A stretch of 64,000 nucleotides of DNA from Bradyrhizobium sp. NP1 (GCF_030378205.1 NZ_CP127385.1:5992001-6056000), one strand, 5' to 3'. Positions 16,418 through 25,235 are shown, numbered from the stretch's first letter. Translations and numbers: made by a program. The notes: a model not told the origin generated them from the letters alone.

Positions 16418-17082
16418 TAGCATGGAGGATAGGGATAGTATCCGCAAACCGGCGGGCGATAGTAATACGGATACGGATGGTACGCGTAGGCTGCCGCAGC
16501 TCCCGCAGCCACAGCACCTGCCGCCGCAGCTGCTCCAGCATAATACGCACCTCGATAGGCTGTACGTCGCGCAACGCCCGCGAACGAAAGCGGCGTAAAG
16601 GGAAGGCCGATGATGTCGATAAACACAGAGGCAGGACCGTCGGCGCCCTTGATGTCGCCTTCGAGAACATCGACGTCGAAGGCAAGGTTATCGCCGTCGA
16701 TCTTGGGATTTTTCAAGGTGACGACGACATCGCGCACGGCGCTGCCATCCTTCTGGAAGACCGACACTGTGGCGTTAGGCGGGTTCTTGGCAAAATTGTC
16801 GCTGCCGGCTCCCCAATCTTCCACGATATGACTGGTCAGATCATGACCGGCCGAGCGAACCGGCCGATCCGCAAATATGATCGCATTTGGTGCGACGCCG
16901 GTGAGGACCAGCTTGCCAGGCTGCATGTTCGCGCCCCTGGAGTTGAAAACAATCAGCGATGGAACGACCTGGGGCTTGGTGGCCCCGATGGTCTTTAGCG
17001 GCGCCGGGTCTTGCGCCAGGGCCATGTTTGTGACCGTCAGAGCACCGAGAAAAACAACCGCACGCATCGCATTTGACAGCAT
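16414..17082 (-). CDS. Secreted protein with C-terminal TPLSFAGVARRT motif (family copy 1)
   Basis: Exported protein of 222 residues (start MLSNAMRAVVFLGALTV at 17082; signal cleavage near ALAQD). The mature part has KPQVVPSLIVFNSRGA, GVAPNAIIFADRPVRSAGHD, PPNATVSVFQKDG, then FIDIIGLPFTPLSFAGVARR and an Ala/Tyr/Pro-rich tail ending CGYYPYPPCY. The protein at 27709-28368 is a clear paralogue along its whole length, and the small protein at 19656-19967 shares the TP.S.AGVARRT motif. Family function unknown; probably periplasmic or surface-attached. It follows the porin gene closely (87 bases), so probably the same operon. Confidence 0.75.
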   Translation of the reverse strand: MLSNAMRAVVFLGALTVTNMALAQDPAPLKTIGATKPQVVPSLIVFNSRGANMQPGKLVLTGVAPNAIIFADRPVRSAGHDLTSHIVEDWGAGSDNFAKNPPNATVSVFQKDGSAVRDVVVTLKNPKIDGDNLAFDVDVLEGDIKGADGPASVFIDIIGLPFTPLSFAGVARRTAYRGAYYAGAAAAAGAVAAGAAAAYAYHPYPYYYRPPVCGYYPYPPCY

Positions 17083-17168
17083 AATCAGCTCCAAAATCAG
17101 CAACCATTTGGGTCCAGGCAAGACAGGAAAGAATGGAGGCCGGCTGAATGGCCGGCCTCCTCTCTCCA

Positions 17169-17936
17169 TCAGTATTTGGCGACCACGGGACCGCCGAACT
17201 TGTAGTTGACGCGGAGCGTGAGCAGATTCGCGTCAGTCCTGGTATTGGCAGTGATCGAAGTGATCGCAGGCGCAAGCGACGGTGTCAGCCAGGTGTTGCT
17301 GTCGTTCACCCGCCAAAGATAGTCGTACTCGATGCCGACCGTCCAATTCGGGGTAAACCCGTACTCGAAGCCGACACCGACGACGCCACCCCAGCGGGTC
17401 CGATCAGCATAAGCGATGCCCGTGCCCAATGCTGTGTTGTAGATGCCGAAATTCTGGCTACCAACCGCAGCGCCGCCCTTGACGTAGAACAGAGCCTCGT
17501 TCATCGCGTAGCCAAGTTGACCCGTGAAGAGGCCCAAGCCGTTGAGGGTCGACTTGAAGGTGTTGGCGGGGTTCTGCAGACTGACGCGCGAGTTGCGAAT
17601 GTTGGTCCAGTCGCCCTGCGCTTCCAGACCGAACACCCATTGTCCGGCCTGCCAGCGGTAGCCAATCTGGCCGCCAATGGCGCCGCCGCCGGCGCTCTTG
17701 CAGCCTTCCGCGAAGATGCCGCCAATTCCGTTGATGGCGGTGAGATCGACGCACTGGTTGCTCCAGCCATATCCGCCGTTAGCACCGAGATAGAAGCCGG
17801 ACCAGTTGTACATCATCGGCGCCACGATCGGAGCCGCCTTGTAGGTCGGTGCCTGCGGAAGGTCAGCGGCGCGCGCGACACCCGTGAGCGAAATGGACAT
17901 CACCGCGGCCGCGGTGAGTAAGCTAATTTTCTTCAT
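17169..17936 (-). CDS. Outer-membrane beta-barrel protein, Omp25/porin type (copy 1)
   Basis: Protein of 255 residues with a signal peptide (MKKISLLTAAAVMSISLTGV, cleavage at ARA-ADLP) and the rhizobial Omp25/OmpA-like barrel marks: YNWSGFYLGANGGYGW at the start, alternating aromatic strands, GVGFEYGFTPNWTVGIEYDY, and a C-terminal strand ending GGPVVAKY. Such proteins sit in the outer membrane as small channels or structural proteins. A 20-bp motif shared with several local genes lies exactly 61 bases upstream of the start, the same distance as at the second porin (20767-21486). The porin is the first gene of the 17169-14831 cluster. Confidence 0.85.
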   Translation of the reverse strand: MKKISLLTAAAVMSISLTGVARAADLPQAPTYKAAPIVAPMMYNWSGFYLGANGGYGWSNQCVDLTAINGIGGIFAEGCKSAGGGAIGGQIGYRWQAGQWVFGLEAQGDWTNIRNSRVSLQNPANTFKSTLNGLGLFTGQLGYAMNEALFYVKGGAAVGSQNFGIYNTALGTGIAYADRTRWGGVVGVGFEYGFTPNWTVGIEYDYLWRVNDSNTWLTPSLAPAITSITANTRTDANLLTLRVNYKFGGPVVAKY

Positions 17937-17996
17937 TGCCTGCGAGCCTCATCGAATTGGAGAACACATGAGCCATTTGCCATCGAGCCTGGCTCA

Positions 17997-18016
17997 GTCG
18001 GTATGCAGAAACTGTC
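17997..18016 (-). promoter_or_regulatory. Shared 20-bp motif, site a (porin 1)
   Basis: Minus-strand GACAGTTTCTGCATACCGAC, 61 bases upstream of the porin start at 17936. It fits the degenerate pattern C(C/A)GN(T/A)(T/A)(T/C)TGCATA seen before several genes of this block. Confidence 0.4.
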
Positions 18017-18064
18017 ACGGCGGACCATTTCACCGCGGTGTTGCACCGAAACACCACTCCGAAC

Positions 18065-19024
18065 TCACAGCGAATTGCCAGACTTCACTGCGCGAAACCG
18101 ACGATACGTCTCGGATGGCAACTCACCGAACAGCGACCGGTAATGTCCGGCAAACCTGCCGAACTCGGTGACGCCATGCGCCGCCAGGATATCGGCGAGT
18201 CTGGCCGATGCACCATTCTCGCGACGGATTTGATGGTAAACCAGGTTTAACTGCCGCAGCCTCAGATAGTGCTTTGGCGAGAAGCCCAGATAGCGCTCGA
18301 AAGCGCGCAGCAAGGTTCGGTACCCCACCTTGGTAGCTTTCACGATATCCTTGATGTGAACGATGCTTTCCGGCTTTGCCCGCACGAATTCGAGTGCCTC
18401 CAGAACGATGCGCTCCGACGAGAGGGTGTACTTGTTGGGCAGGACGGTTTCGCCCAGGCGGTTTTCCCAAACGTAAGCCAGCTCATCCATCAAGGCGTAC
18501 TCCGTCTCCCGGGCCATGATGGACCGTTCGGCGGGAGAGGCATCGGACATGGAGCGCAGAGCCTGCCTCGATGCTTCGATAAGTCCCGATGCGATCGGCT
18601 TCGGCAGCCGGATGACGTGCTTGGCGGTCTTCGGCGAATCCTGACTTGTGGCCGCGGGAAGAATTTTCCTCGCGATACTCTCTTCCCTCGGCACCGACCA
18701 CGCAACCCATTCGACATGACCGGAACGCACAAAGGTGAAGTGACAGTCCGGAGGGAAAACGACAAGGTCCGACGCTTGGCATCGCGCGCCATCGAGTACG
18801 ACGCGATCGTCGAAGTTGGACGACTGGATGATTAGCGTCGTAAAGTTCGGATCGGTGACGCCATGGACGATCCCCGGGCCACCGTCGGCGCCGAACTGAA
18901 GGATCGTGCGATTCAATGTGAGATACCTTACCCCCCAACGGTGGGAGGACGGGGCGGATTTCAGAAATGTCACACTCGCGCCTTGAATGGCGCCGGCGTA
19001 TTGCCCGAAATCATTCAAATCCAA
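18065..19024 (-). CDS. AraC-family transcriptional regulator (1)
   Basis: Protein of 319 residues. The N-terminal ligand or dimer region is followed by a C-terminal AraC DNA-binding domain with two helix-turn-helix units (VHIKDIVKATKVGYRTLLRA and LADILAAHGVTEFGRFAGHY). The signature end RSLFGELPSETYRR is present. The frame begins with TTG (19024), since an in-frame stop lies just upstream and no ATG is available. The gene is between porin 1 and the HdeA gene, all on the same strand. It is one of three AraC regulators in this block and a candidate controller of the envelope genes. Confidence 0.8.
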   Translation of the reverse strand: MDLNDFGQYAGAIQGASVTFLKSAPSSHRWGVRYLTLNRTILQFGADGGPGIVHGVTDPNFTTLIIQSSNFDDRVVLDGARCQASDLVVFPPDCHFTFVRSGHVEWVAWSVPREESIARKILPAATSQDSPKTAKHVIRLPKPIASGLIEASRQALRSMSDASPAERSIMARETEYALMDELAYVWENRLGETVLPNKYTLSSERIVLEALEFVRAKPESIVHIKDIVKATKVGYRTLLRAFERYLGFSPKHYLRLRQLNLVYHQIRRENGASARLADILAAHGVTEFGRFAGHYRSLFGELPSETYRRFRAVKSGNSL

Positions 19025-19142
19025 AATCCCGCCCCGTCAGAGCGGCAGCTTAGGTGAAACAGTTGGGAGGCTCTGCGGCTTCGGCAAAGCTGCACACGCC
19101 GATCCGTTTTGCAGCGGGGGATAGACGACGTTCGCAGAAGAT

Positions 19143-19496
19143 CTACTTCATCTGGATTCCCATCAGCTCCCGCTCCGCTTTGAACACGACAGCGATGGCA
19201 TCGATGATGCGTTTCTCGGGATTGGCCTTGCAGTAGACGATGACTTCGTGCTCGACGAGCTTGCCCTTGCGCAGGTCGAGGAAATGCTTCTTGGCAAGGC
19301 CATTGTACCAGCCACTGTACCAGGCCGTCAGAGCGTCGGCGTCCTCCTGGAAGGTCCCTGCGAGTTGCGCGCAGGTCAGCGTCTGGACGTCGATGAATCC
19401 GTTCGCATCTGCATAGGCCGACAGCGGCACCTGGGCTTTGGCTGAAGCCATAGTGGCAACAAGCAGAGCGGCGGAAAGCAGCAGTCTCGAACGCAT
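19143..19496 (-). CDS. HdeA-family periplasmic acid-stress chaperone
   Basis: Small exported protein of 117 residues (start MRSRLLLSAALLVATMASA, cleavage near AKA-Q). The mature part carries the HdeA pattern: TCAQLAGTFQEDADALTAWY, then GWYNG, and VYCKANPE, with Cys42 and Cys89 placed to form the single disulfide typical of HdeA/HdeB. These chaperones bind unfolded periplasmic proteins at low pH. A longer frame to 19643 has no signal. A decayed copy of the 3' end is at 11148-11248. It lies 160 bases downstream of the small secreted gene at 19656. Confidence 0.8.
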   Translation of the reverse strand: MRSRLLLSAALLVATMASAKAQVPLSAYADANGFIDVQTLTCAQLAGTFQEDADALTAWYSGWYNGLAKKHFLDLRKGKLVEHEVIVYCKANPEKRIIDAIAVVFKAERELMGIQMK

Positions 19497-19655
19497 TGAG
19501 GACTCCCATTTGGAATGAATCAGATGTGGAACGATTTCAGACGATCCGGCTTTCAGAATCCGGACGCCTTCGCGGGCGACCGGCGTTCGGACTCGAACCA
19601 TCGGCTCGGATACGCGATCCGGATCAATGCAACGCTGTCGCATCAGGTCGGTGGA

Positions 19656-19967
19656 TTAGGGACAGCGCATGTAAATTCGGCCATAGGCGTCGACCGCCTG
19701 GACGCATGCGGGTGCGACAACAACCGGCGCGGCCGCGGCGGCCGCAGCGCCCGCGGCGACGGCGCCTGCCGTCACCGCTCGCGCCGTCGTGCGCCTGGCA
19801 ACGCCGGCGTAACTCATGGGCGTCAAGGGCCGGCCGATGATCGCATGGGCCTGGGTGACCACAAAGGAGCCGGGTTCAACCAGCGCCTTGTCGCTCGCGA
19901 ACAGGCCAACAATCAGGGCGGCCACCACTCCTGCGAGCCGCAGGAACCTGCTGATGGAAGATGTCAT
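19656..19967 (-). CDS. Small secreted protein with TPMSYAGVARRT motif
   Basis: Protein of 103 residues. The hydrophobic N-terminus FLRLAGVVAALIVGLFAS suggests export or anchoring. The segment AIIGRPLTPMSYAGVARRTT followed by an alanine-rich stretch and CVQAVDAYGRIYMRCP mirrors the C-terminal parts of the larger proteins at 16414 and 27709. Its ATG overlaps the stop of the DUF2092 gene (ATGA), so it is translationally coupled. Function unknown. Confidence 0.65.
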   Translation of the reverse strand: MTSSISRFLRLAGVVAALIVGLFASDKALVEPGSFVVTQAHAIIGRPLTPMSYAGVARRTTARAVTAGAVAAGAAAAAAAPVVVAPACVQAVDAYGRIYMRCP

Positions 19968-20752
19968 TTCTTTCCTCCCTGAGGTGATCCCGGCGGGACC
20001 TCATCGATGTTCACAAGTGAGCCGAAAGCCACCGGCTTGGCTTCAGCGGAGGGTGTGAAGGCGAAAGCGTCGGCTGGCGGCTGCACGTTCGTCTTCAAGT
20101 CTCTGATCCTCAGGGTGTATTGAGGCGCTCCGGTCACTGCCTTGCTGGTGATGATGAACTTGCGCGGGACCGGACTGGCCCCGGCTTCGATCCATATCTG
20201 CCAGTCCGTATCGGGTGAGCGGAAGGCGAGATGCTCGCACTCGACCCCGTCGATAACTCCGCGGCCGACATGTTTGGCATCATATACGCCTGCCATCAGG
20301 TCATCGAATGACCGTGACAGCAACAAATCGGCACCTGGAGCCTCGACGCCAAACTCGGAACGCATCTTGTCGATCAGCTGCTCCACGCCGCCGGAAAAAT
20401 CCGCCTGAGCATAAGCGCCGATATGCTTTCCGAAGACCGTCACCTTCTTGCCGTCGAAGACCAGTTCGACGTCTGCGTAGCCCCCTGTCCGGCTGGCGCG
20501 CAGCTTGTCGGGACGGCTAAGCATCACCTGCCCCGAACTCGCAAACTGAATCTTTTGCAGATCGTCTGTGACGACTTCGATATCCGAATCGAAAGCCGCC
20601 TGTATGGTCGACTGACCGCCGATATAGGCAGACATTTTCTTCAGTATCTGCAAGGCATCATCGCCTTGCGCCTGCGCGCCGCCAGCCATGATAGCTGTGC
20701 AGGAGAAAACGCCCAGTGCGAAGGCGCGTCGAACAAGATCGAATGTGATCAT
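19964..20752 (-). CDS. DUF2092 family periplasmic protein
   Basis: Protein of 262 residues starting MITFDLVRRAFALGVFSCTA, with a signal peptide ending near AQA-Q. The mature part LQILKKMSAYIGGQSTIQAA, VMLSRPDKLRASRTGG, ADVELVFDGKKVTVFGK and GVECEHLAFRSPDTDWQIWI fits the DUF2092 family, a lipoprotein-carrier-like beta-barrel fold related to LolA/LolB. The upstream part of the frame (to 20965) lies over the porin gene and is not used; ATG 20752 follows GGAG. It sits between porin 2 and the coupled small secreted gene. Confidence 0.75.
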   Translation of the reverse strand: MITFDLVRRAFALGVFSCTAIMAGGAQAQGDDALQILKKMSAYIGGQSTIQAAFDSDIEVVTDDLQKIQFASSGQVMLSRPDKLRASRTGGYADVELVFDGKKVTVFGKHIGAYAQADFSGGVEQLIDKMRSEFGVEAPGADLLLSRSFDDLMAGVYDAKHVGRGVIDGVECEHLAFRSPDTDWQIWIEAGASPVPRKFIITSKAVTGAPQYTLRIRDLKTNVQPPADAFAFTPSAEAKPVAFGSLVNIDEVPPGSPQGGKK

Positions 20753-20766
20753 CGATACAGCTCCGT

Positions 20767-21486
20767 TCAGAACCGATAGTTGACGCCGCCACGCACGATA
20801 TTCAGTTGATCCGTGCTGATTCCGGTGCCGACGACTTTCGTATAGAGATACTCGGCCTTCACGGACCAGTTGGGCGTAAAGCCATATTCCATGCCCAGAC
20901 CCGCGGTGATGCCCGGACGCCATGACGAGCCGGAACAATCCGGCAGGACGCCAAGCGTGCCGCAAGGTACGCCCGCGATGCTCGATGCGCTGGCGCTCGA
21001 CTTGACGAAAGCTCCGCCGCCGGTGGCGTAGATCAGCACGTTGTTCATGGCGACACCGACACGTGCCCTCACCGTTGCCAGGGCGCTGATGCTTGACGAA
21101 GTGTTCAGCGTGACGCCCTGCCCGAGGCCGAGAATGCTGGGCCTTACGACGGACGAACCCTTGATGTTGGCCCAGTCCAAATCACCTTCCAGGCCAAGCA
21201 CGACATATCCCTGCTGAATCTGCGCGCCAAACGTGCCGCCGATCATGCCGCCATTGATGTCGAAACCGGCACGATCGAACCTGTTGGAGAACAGCACAAG
21301 CGGGTCTTGGTTGCCCCAGCCATAACCGCCGTTGCCGCCGACATAGAATCCCGTCCAGTTATAGACGGCGGCAACCGGAGCCGGCGCCTTGTAGGCGGGC
21401 GCCACCGGCAAATCCGCTGCAGCTGCGTAGCCACCCATTATTGCCGAAGCAGCGATCGCAACTGCAAACTTTCCAATCTTGTTCAT
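20767..21486 (-). CDS. Outer-membrane beta-barrel protein, Omp25/porin type (copy 2)
   Basis: Protein of 239 residues starting MNKIGKFAVAIAASAIMGGY with cleavage before ADLPVAP. Barrel marks are YNWTGFYVGGNGGYGWGNQD, GLEGDLDWANIKGSSV, GLGMEYGFTPNWSVKAEYLY and a C-terminal strand RGGVNYRF ending in Phe, the outer-membrane assembly signal. ATG 21486 follows AGGTGGGG. The shared 20-bp motif sits exactly 61 bases upstream, as at porin 1. It probably leads an operon porin, DUF2092, small secreted protein, HdeA chaperone. Confidence 0.85.
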   Translation of the reverse strand: MNKIGKFAVAIAASAIMGGYAAAADLPVAPAYKAPAPVAAVYNWTGFYVGGNGGYGWGNQDPLVLFSNRFDRAGFDINGGMIGGTFGAQIQQGYVVLGLEGDLDWANIKGSSVVRPSILGLGQGVTLNTSSSISALATVRARVGVAMNNVLIYATGGGAFVKSSASASSIAGVPCGTLGVLPDCSGSSWRPGITAGLGMEYGFTPNWSVKAEYLYTKVVGTGISTDQLNIVRGGVNYRF

Positions 21487-21546
21487 AGCCCCACCTGATT
21501 GATTGAAGAAATTCATGCAGCATCAAATCGCATCGAACTCGCGCAA

Positions 21547-21566
21547 CCCGCTATGTAGAATCTGAC
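21547..21566 (-). promoter_or_regulatory. Shared 20-bp motif, site b (porin 2)
   Basis: Minus-strand GTCAGATTCTACATAGCGGG, 61 bases upstream of the start at 21486, the same spacing as site a. Confidence 0.45.
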
Positions 21567-21795
21567 GCCTGCCTTCAATTTTTCCGCCTGTGGCGAAGTT
21601 GCCGCAGCCGAAGCCTCGCGCCACCGATGTTGGCCGCAGGCCTACCCTTCAAATGGCCTCTGGGTGTCAAGCGAGCGCGCTGACGAATATGCGAATTCTG
21701 ACAATCCGATGATATTGGCGGCAACCCGGGCGCTCTGTGCCTGGTTCGACTTTATGTTTCGGCGTACTCGACATCCCCAATCAAGATGGCGAGCA

Positions 21796-21969
21796 CTACT
21801 CCCCGGAGGCGAACGCAACGGCGCGCGTCCTGCGCTCTAGCTTTCGCAGCAACCTGCAAGACACGTTCTTCGAGCAAGATTCTGGTACGCGATATCTGAC
21901 AGTAGTGACGCAGCCAAGCTGATCGATCGAGGGAGTGACGGGCAATATCTCGGTCAAATTGTGCATCAT
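21796..21969 (-). CDS. Possible small protein downstream of an orphan motif site
   Basis: A 57-codon frame MMHNLTEILPVTPSIDQLG, then VTTVRYRVPESC and RLLRKLERRTRAVAF. AGGA precedes the start by six bases and a copy of the shared motif lies 77 bases upstream (22046-22065), like the true targets. No family is recognised. It could equally be the start of a decayed gene. Confidence 0.3.
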   Translation of the reverse strand: MMHNLTEILPVTPSIDQLGCVTTVRYRVPESCSKNVSCRLLRKLERRTRAVAFASGE

Positions 21970-22045
21970 GCCCGGTCCTGCGAACCCGACTCGATATTCC
22001 TGGAGATTGCGGGATCGTTGGAAGGAAATCGACAACGCGCCGGAA

Positions 22046-22065
22046 CGGCCTATGCAAAATCTGCC
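22046..22065 (-). promoter_or_regulatory. Shared 20-bp motif, orphan site c
   Basis: Minus-strand GGCAGATTTTGCATAGGCCG. It matches sites b and g closely but no confirmed gene starts within 100 bases; only the small frame at 21796-21969 is placed to use it. Confidence 0.4.
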
Positions 22066-22097
22066 AATGCGTCGGGGCATCGCATCACGGCAAGCTC

Positions 22098-22400
22098 CTA
22101 TGGCAGATCCGACTCTTTGATGACCTCGAATGACGCCGGCTCAGCCAATGGCTGCTCGGACGTTTCCGCAAACCAATGGTGAATAACCGTCGAAGGTATT
22201 GCCCGTCGCGGCGTGCACGGATTGATGGTGCCCGCGGTCACGACGTATCCTTGCTCGAACTTCTGACGAGCAAAGTTCTGGGCGTCGAGCTCGGTCGGGA
22301 AACTCTCACTCAGTCTCGGATATCGCTGCGCAGATGACTTGCGCAGCTTTTTCGGCACCCCGAACGAAACATACCAGGTCTTCGGCTGGTCAGTTGACAC
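22098..22400 (-). CDS. Conserved hypothetical protein of rhizobia
   Basis: Soluble protein of 100 residues. The pattern TWYVSFGVPKKLRK, RYPRLSESFPTELDAQNFAR, then FEQGYVVTAGTINPCTPRRA and IHHWFAE matches a small protein I recall from many Bradyrhizobium genomes, without known function. No signal peptide or membrane segment. It lies between the porin 2 operon and the DUF992 gene on the same strand. Confidence 0.6.
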   Translation of the reverse strand: MSTDQPKTWYVSFGVPKKLRKSSAQRYPRLSESFPTELDAQNFARQKFEQGYVVTAGTINPCTPRRAIPSTVIHHWFAETSEQPLAEPASFEVIKESDLP

Positions 22401-22535
22401 TGGGGTCTTCCGATTTGATTTCCCTGTTGGCTCGCCTATCTCTGCCAGCTCGCTTCCGCTATGCAGCTTTCGGTATCACGAACCAGAGCCGCATCCCTTC
22501 TGGTTACGCCAAAGGCGCGGTCGGACGGCGGCGCG

Positions 22536-23027
22536 TCAATAGATGGGACGCAGTTGGAGCCCGGAGAGGCCGACGGTGACATCGATGGCAATCGATCCCT
22601 CTACCGAAACGGGCTGCAACGCAAATGACCGCCCGGAGCCACCGACAAGGACATTGACGCCGGCGCCCAAGCCGAGGCCGACGTCACCTGACGCCCCGAC
22701 ATATTCGCCGGCGAGAGCTCCGACCGGAGGGCCTGCCGTCGGGGCAAACACCGCCCAGGCGAGTGCGCCTCCGGCCGAAATGCCGATATCGATTCCGACG
22801 GTGTTGAGCGCGCCTTCATAGAGTTGAATCGGGAACGGCGGATTTTGTGTAAAGCGACACGACATCGATTGATGGCCAAATATGACAAACCCGATGCTGG
22901 GGTCGACCTTGCACGCCAGCATACCGATCTGGGTCCACGATGCCTGTTGGGCGCCGGCGGAAGACACAAAGCCGGCCCATGCGCAGAGGACAGCCAGGAT
23001 TCGTGCACGCATTTGCTTCCCGATCAT
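22536..23027 (-). CDS. DUF992 family secreted protein
   Basis: Protein of about 163 residues. Signal peptide MRARILAVLCAWAGFVSSAG cleaved near AQQ. The mature part TQIGMLACKVDPSIGFVIFG, MSCRFTQNPPFPIQLYEG and a glycine-rich C-terminus (GLGLGAGVNVLVGG, then IDVTVGLSGLQLRP) is the DUF992 signature. ATG 23027 or 23012 could both start the protein; the latter sits directly before the signal peptide and has GGGAA nearby. A copy of the shared 20-bp motif lies 74 bases upstream. Probably periplasmic; function unknown. Confidence 0.75.
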   Translation of the reverse strand: MIGKQMRARILAVLCAWAGFVSSAGAQQASWTQIGMLACKVDPSIGFVIFGHQSMSCRFTQNPPFPIQLYEGALNTVGIDIGISAGGALAWAVFAPTAGPPVGALAGEYVGASGDVGLGLGAGVNVLVGGSGRSFALQPVSVEGSIAIDVTVGLSGLQLRPIY

Positions 23028-23100
23028 CTCGCAAAAACCTCGTTGGCGCCTGGTCCCGAGCCGCCTTCTGTTTTCGTGGTAGAGCATGCGCGGAGCCGAT

Positions 23101-23120
23101 GCGACTATGCAAAACCGGCA
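23101..23120 (-). promoter_or_regulatory. Shared 20-bp motif, site d (DUF992)
   Basis: Minus-strand TGCCGGTTTTGCATAGTCGC, 74 bases upstream of the DUF992 start at 23027. Confidence 0.5.
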
Positions 23121-23271
23121 AGCCGAAGCCGCGTGATCGAAAAATCGCGCCCTCGAGGCTGAATGACGGGCGAGACGCGCATGGCCGAGCGGCTTTGCGC
23201 ATCGCGCGGGGCCCTGGGATAGGCGGGAACGACGAGACCGGACAAGAACTTGCGATCAGCCCGCGGCTGCT

Positions 23272-23291
23272 TGCCGAAATTGCATAGTCGA
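23272..23291 (+). promoter_or_regulatory. Shared 20-bp motif, site e (DUF2721)
   Basis: TGCCGAAATTGCATAGTCGA, 102 bases upstream of the start at 23393. It matches site d at 16 of 20 positions although the two sites face opposite directions. Confidence 0.5.
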
Positions 23292-23392
23292 TCCCTGAAG
23301 GCGTGCGCTAGCCGATTTCAATCCGGACATTTCGTCCCGCTGCGCCTGAGAGTCGCGGCACGCGTACCTGGTTTGCGGAGGAAAGCATCCAG

Positions 23393-23917
23393 ATGCTGAT
23401 CGACACACCGACTGCCGCACACCTGTCGCAGGTCATTTCGCAAGTGACGGCGCCAGCATTTCTCCTTGGCGCTGTTGCAGCTTTCGTCTCGGTTCTGATC
23501 GGACGGATGAACCGCATCGTCGACAAGCTACAGACACTGCACGCTATAATCGACGACGACATTTCCGAAGCTCACCCCGACGTGCCGCATCTCAAACGCC
23601 GGGCCGTACTTTTGAATAAAGCGATCGTTCTTTCGACGATCAGCGCAATCATCACCTCGCTGCTGGTGGTCGTGGCGTTCGTCTGCGGCTTCTTCCACTT
23701 TCAGCATGAATACGGGGTTGCCCTGCTCTTTGTTATTGCGCTCAGCTTCTTCACGCTTTCGCTGGTCGACCTGATCCGCGAGGCCCGACTGTCGCTGCAT
23801 GACCTCACCCATCACAAACGGAGTAAAAACCGGCCCACGGCACCGAACCCGCAGCAAACGACCGGCTTCGAAATTCAAGCGCCTCAGCGCTCCGACCATC
23901 CATCATTCCCGAGATAG
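23393..23917 (+). CDS. DUF2721 family membrane protein
   Basis: Protein of 174 residues. An N-terminal membrane segment, SQVTAPAFLLGAVAAFVSVL followed by IGRMNRIVD, is the DUF2721 hallmark. A cytoplasmic helix with LKRRAVLLNKAIVLS leads to two more membrane segments (IVLSTISAIITSLLVVVAFV and GVALLFVIALSFFTLSLVDL) and IREARLSL. A basic, proline-rich tail follows. GGAGGAAAG precedes the start. Function unknown. It carries a copy of the shared upstream motif, so it is probably coregulated with the porins. Confidence 0.75.
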   Translation: MLIDTPTAAHLSQVISQVTAPAFLLGAVAAFVSVLIGRMNRIVDKLQTLHAIIDDDISEAHPDVPHLKRRAVLLNKAIVLSTISAIITSLLVVVAFVCGFFHFQHEYGVALLFVIALSFFTLSLVDLIREARLSLHDLTHHKRSKNRPTAPNPQQTTGFEIQAPQRSDHPSFPR

Positions 23918-24090
23918 TCGAGACCTATCGGTAACCGGATGCGCCAACACGGCGAAAATTCCCCTTTCGGCTCGTCATAACAGCTTCATTGATCGGAAGT
24001 TGCATGCAATATTGAACTTCAACTTTACCTTGGAATGCGGCGTTACTTTCGATCTTTCTGAGACATTTAACTGTTGCAGGAGCATCCGAA

Positions 24091-25104
24091 GTGTTTTGGG
24101 TTAGAACGATGAGGATCGAAGATCCGCTGCTTTGTCCGAGTGCCGTTCGAGGATGTGAGATCAACGTATTTCCGACAACGCGTGGTGAGTTTGATCTAAA
24201 GATAGAGCAGATTGGTTTGAATCGGCTTTGGATGAGTCGATACGAGGTGAATCTGCCTCAAGTTAACAAACTTGCCGTCCGGCCGGGCCGCAAATCCATC
24301 AGCTTTCTGACGCAATTGGAAAGCGATCCAATTCAACACTGCGGCATGGACGTCTCGCCGGGTGATATCATCATCGACAAGTTCGACGTGTCGCATAAGC
24401 GTTCCGGCGCCAACCTTCGCCATGGCGGGATGTCGCTCCCCGAGGAGGATATGAATGAAGCCCTCGCGACCGTCATCGGAGCTGACTTTCTGGAAAAGTT
24501 GACGACCCACGTGGTTCGGCCCCGCCCGGAGCTGATGGCACGCCTGTTGAAGATGCACCAGACCGTCGGCGATTTGGCTCATACGGCGCCGGACGCTCTG
24601 GAATCGCCGGAGCTGCGTCGCGGGTTCGAACAACAATTGTCTTATCTGATGGTTCGATGCCTCGCAGAAGGCGCCGGCATCGAGATTACCGCCGGCAGGC
24701 GGAATCACCATGCGATCATCGCGCGGCTCGAGGATCATCTGGCCGAAAATCCGGACCGGGCCATCTATCTGACCGAACTCTGCGCTGCGACTGGCGTCTC
24801 CGAGCGGACGCTGCGATCGGCTTGCGAAGCACATCTCGGCATGGCTCCGATCCGCTATCTCACCTTGCGAAGAATGTATCTGGTCCGGCGCGCGCTGCTG
24901 CGCGCTGACGCATCCAAAGCCACCGTTACCCGCATCGTGACCGACTACGGGTTCTGGGAGCTCGGGCGTTTCTCAGTCACCTATCGCACGCTGTTTGGAG
25001 AGTTGCCGTCGGAAACACTGCGACGGCCCGCGCAGGATCCCGATGTCCATCTCAATCGTCCCACGACGCTGCCGACCGAGATCATCGTGGGACGCCTTCA
25101 CTAG
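24091..25104 (+). CDS. AraC-family transcriptional regulator (2)
   Basis: Protein of 337 residues. GTG 24091 is chosen because AGGAG precedes it; ATG 24109 is the alternative. The C-terminal AraC domain shows IYLTELCAATGVSERTLRSA, APIRYLTLRRMYLVRRALLR, VTRIVTDYGFWELGRFSVTY and RTLFGELPSETLRR. It is clearly related to the regulator at 25329, with which it is in tandem. A weak match to the shared motif (TCGGAAGTTGCATGC near 23993) lies about 80 bases upstream, which would fit autoregulation. Confidence 0.8.
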   Translation: MFWVRTMRIEDPLLCPSAVRGCEINVFPTTRGEFDLKIEQIGLNRLWMSRYEVNLPQVNKLAVRPGRKSISFLTQLESDPIQHCGMDVSPGDIIIDKFDVSHKRSGANLRHGGMSLPEEDMNEALATVIGADFLEKLTTHVVRPRPELMARLLKMHQTVGDLAHTAPDALESPELRRGFEQQLSYLMVRCLAEGAGIEITAGRRNHHAIIARLEDHLAENPDRAIYLTELCAATGVSERTLRSACEAHLGMAPIRYLTLRRMYLVRRALLRADASKATVTRIVTDYGFWELGRFSVTYRTLFGELPSETLRRPAQDPDVHLNRPTTLPTEIIVGRLH

Positions 25105-25215
25105 CGCAGCTTTTTCGTTACCCAACCGCGCAATCGACCAGCCGACTTGCGCTAGCGCAGCATTTGCTGGAGCTGGACATCCTTCCGCTCCTTGAAGCGG
25201 CCTTGCGTCTCGCGT

Positions 25216-25235
25216 TGCCGGAATTGCATAGCCGA
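25216..25235 (+). promoter_or_regulatory. Shared 20-bp motif, site f (AraC 3)
   Basis: TGCCGGAATTGCATAGCCGA, 94 bases upstream of the AraC gene at 25329. Confidence 0.5.
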
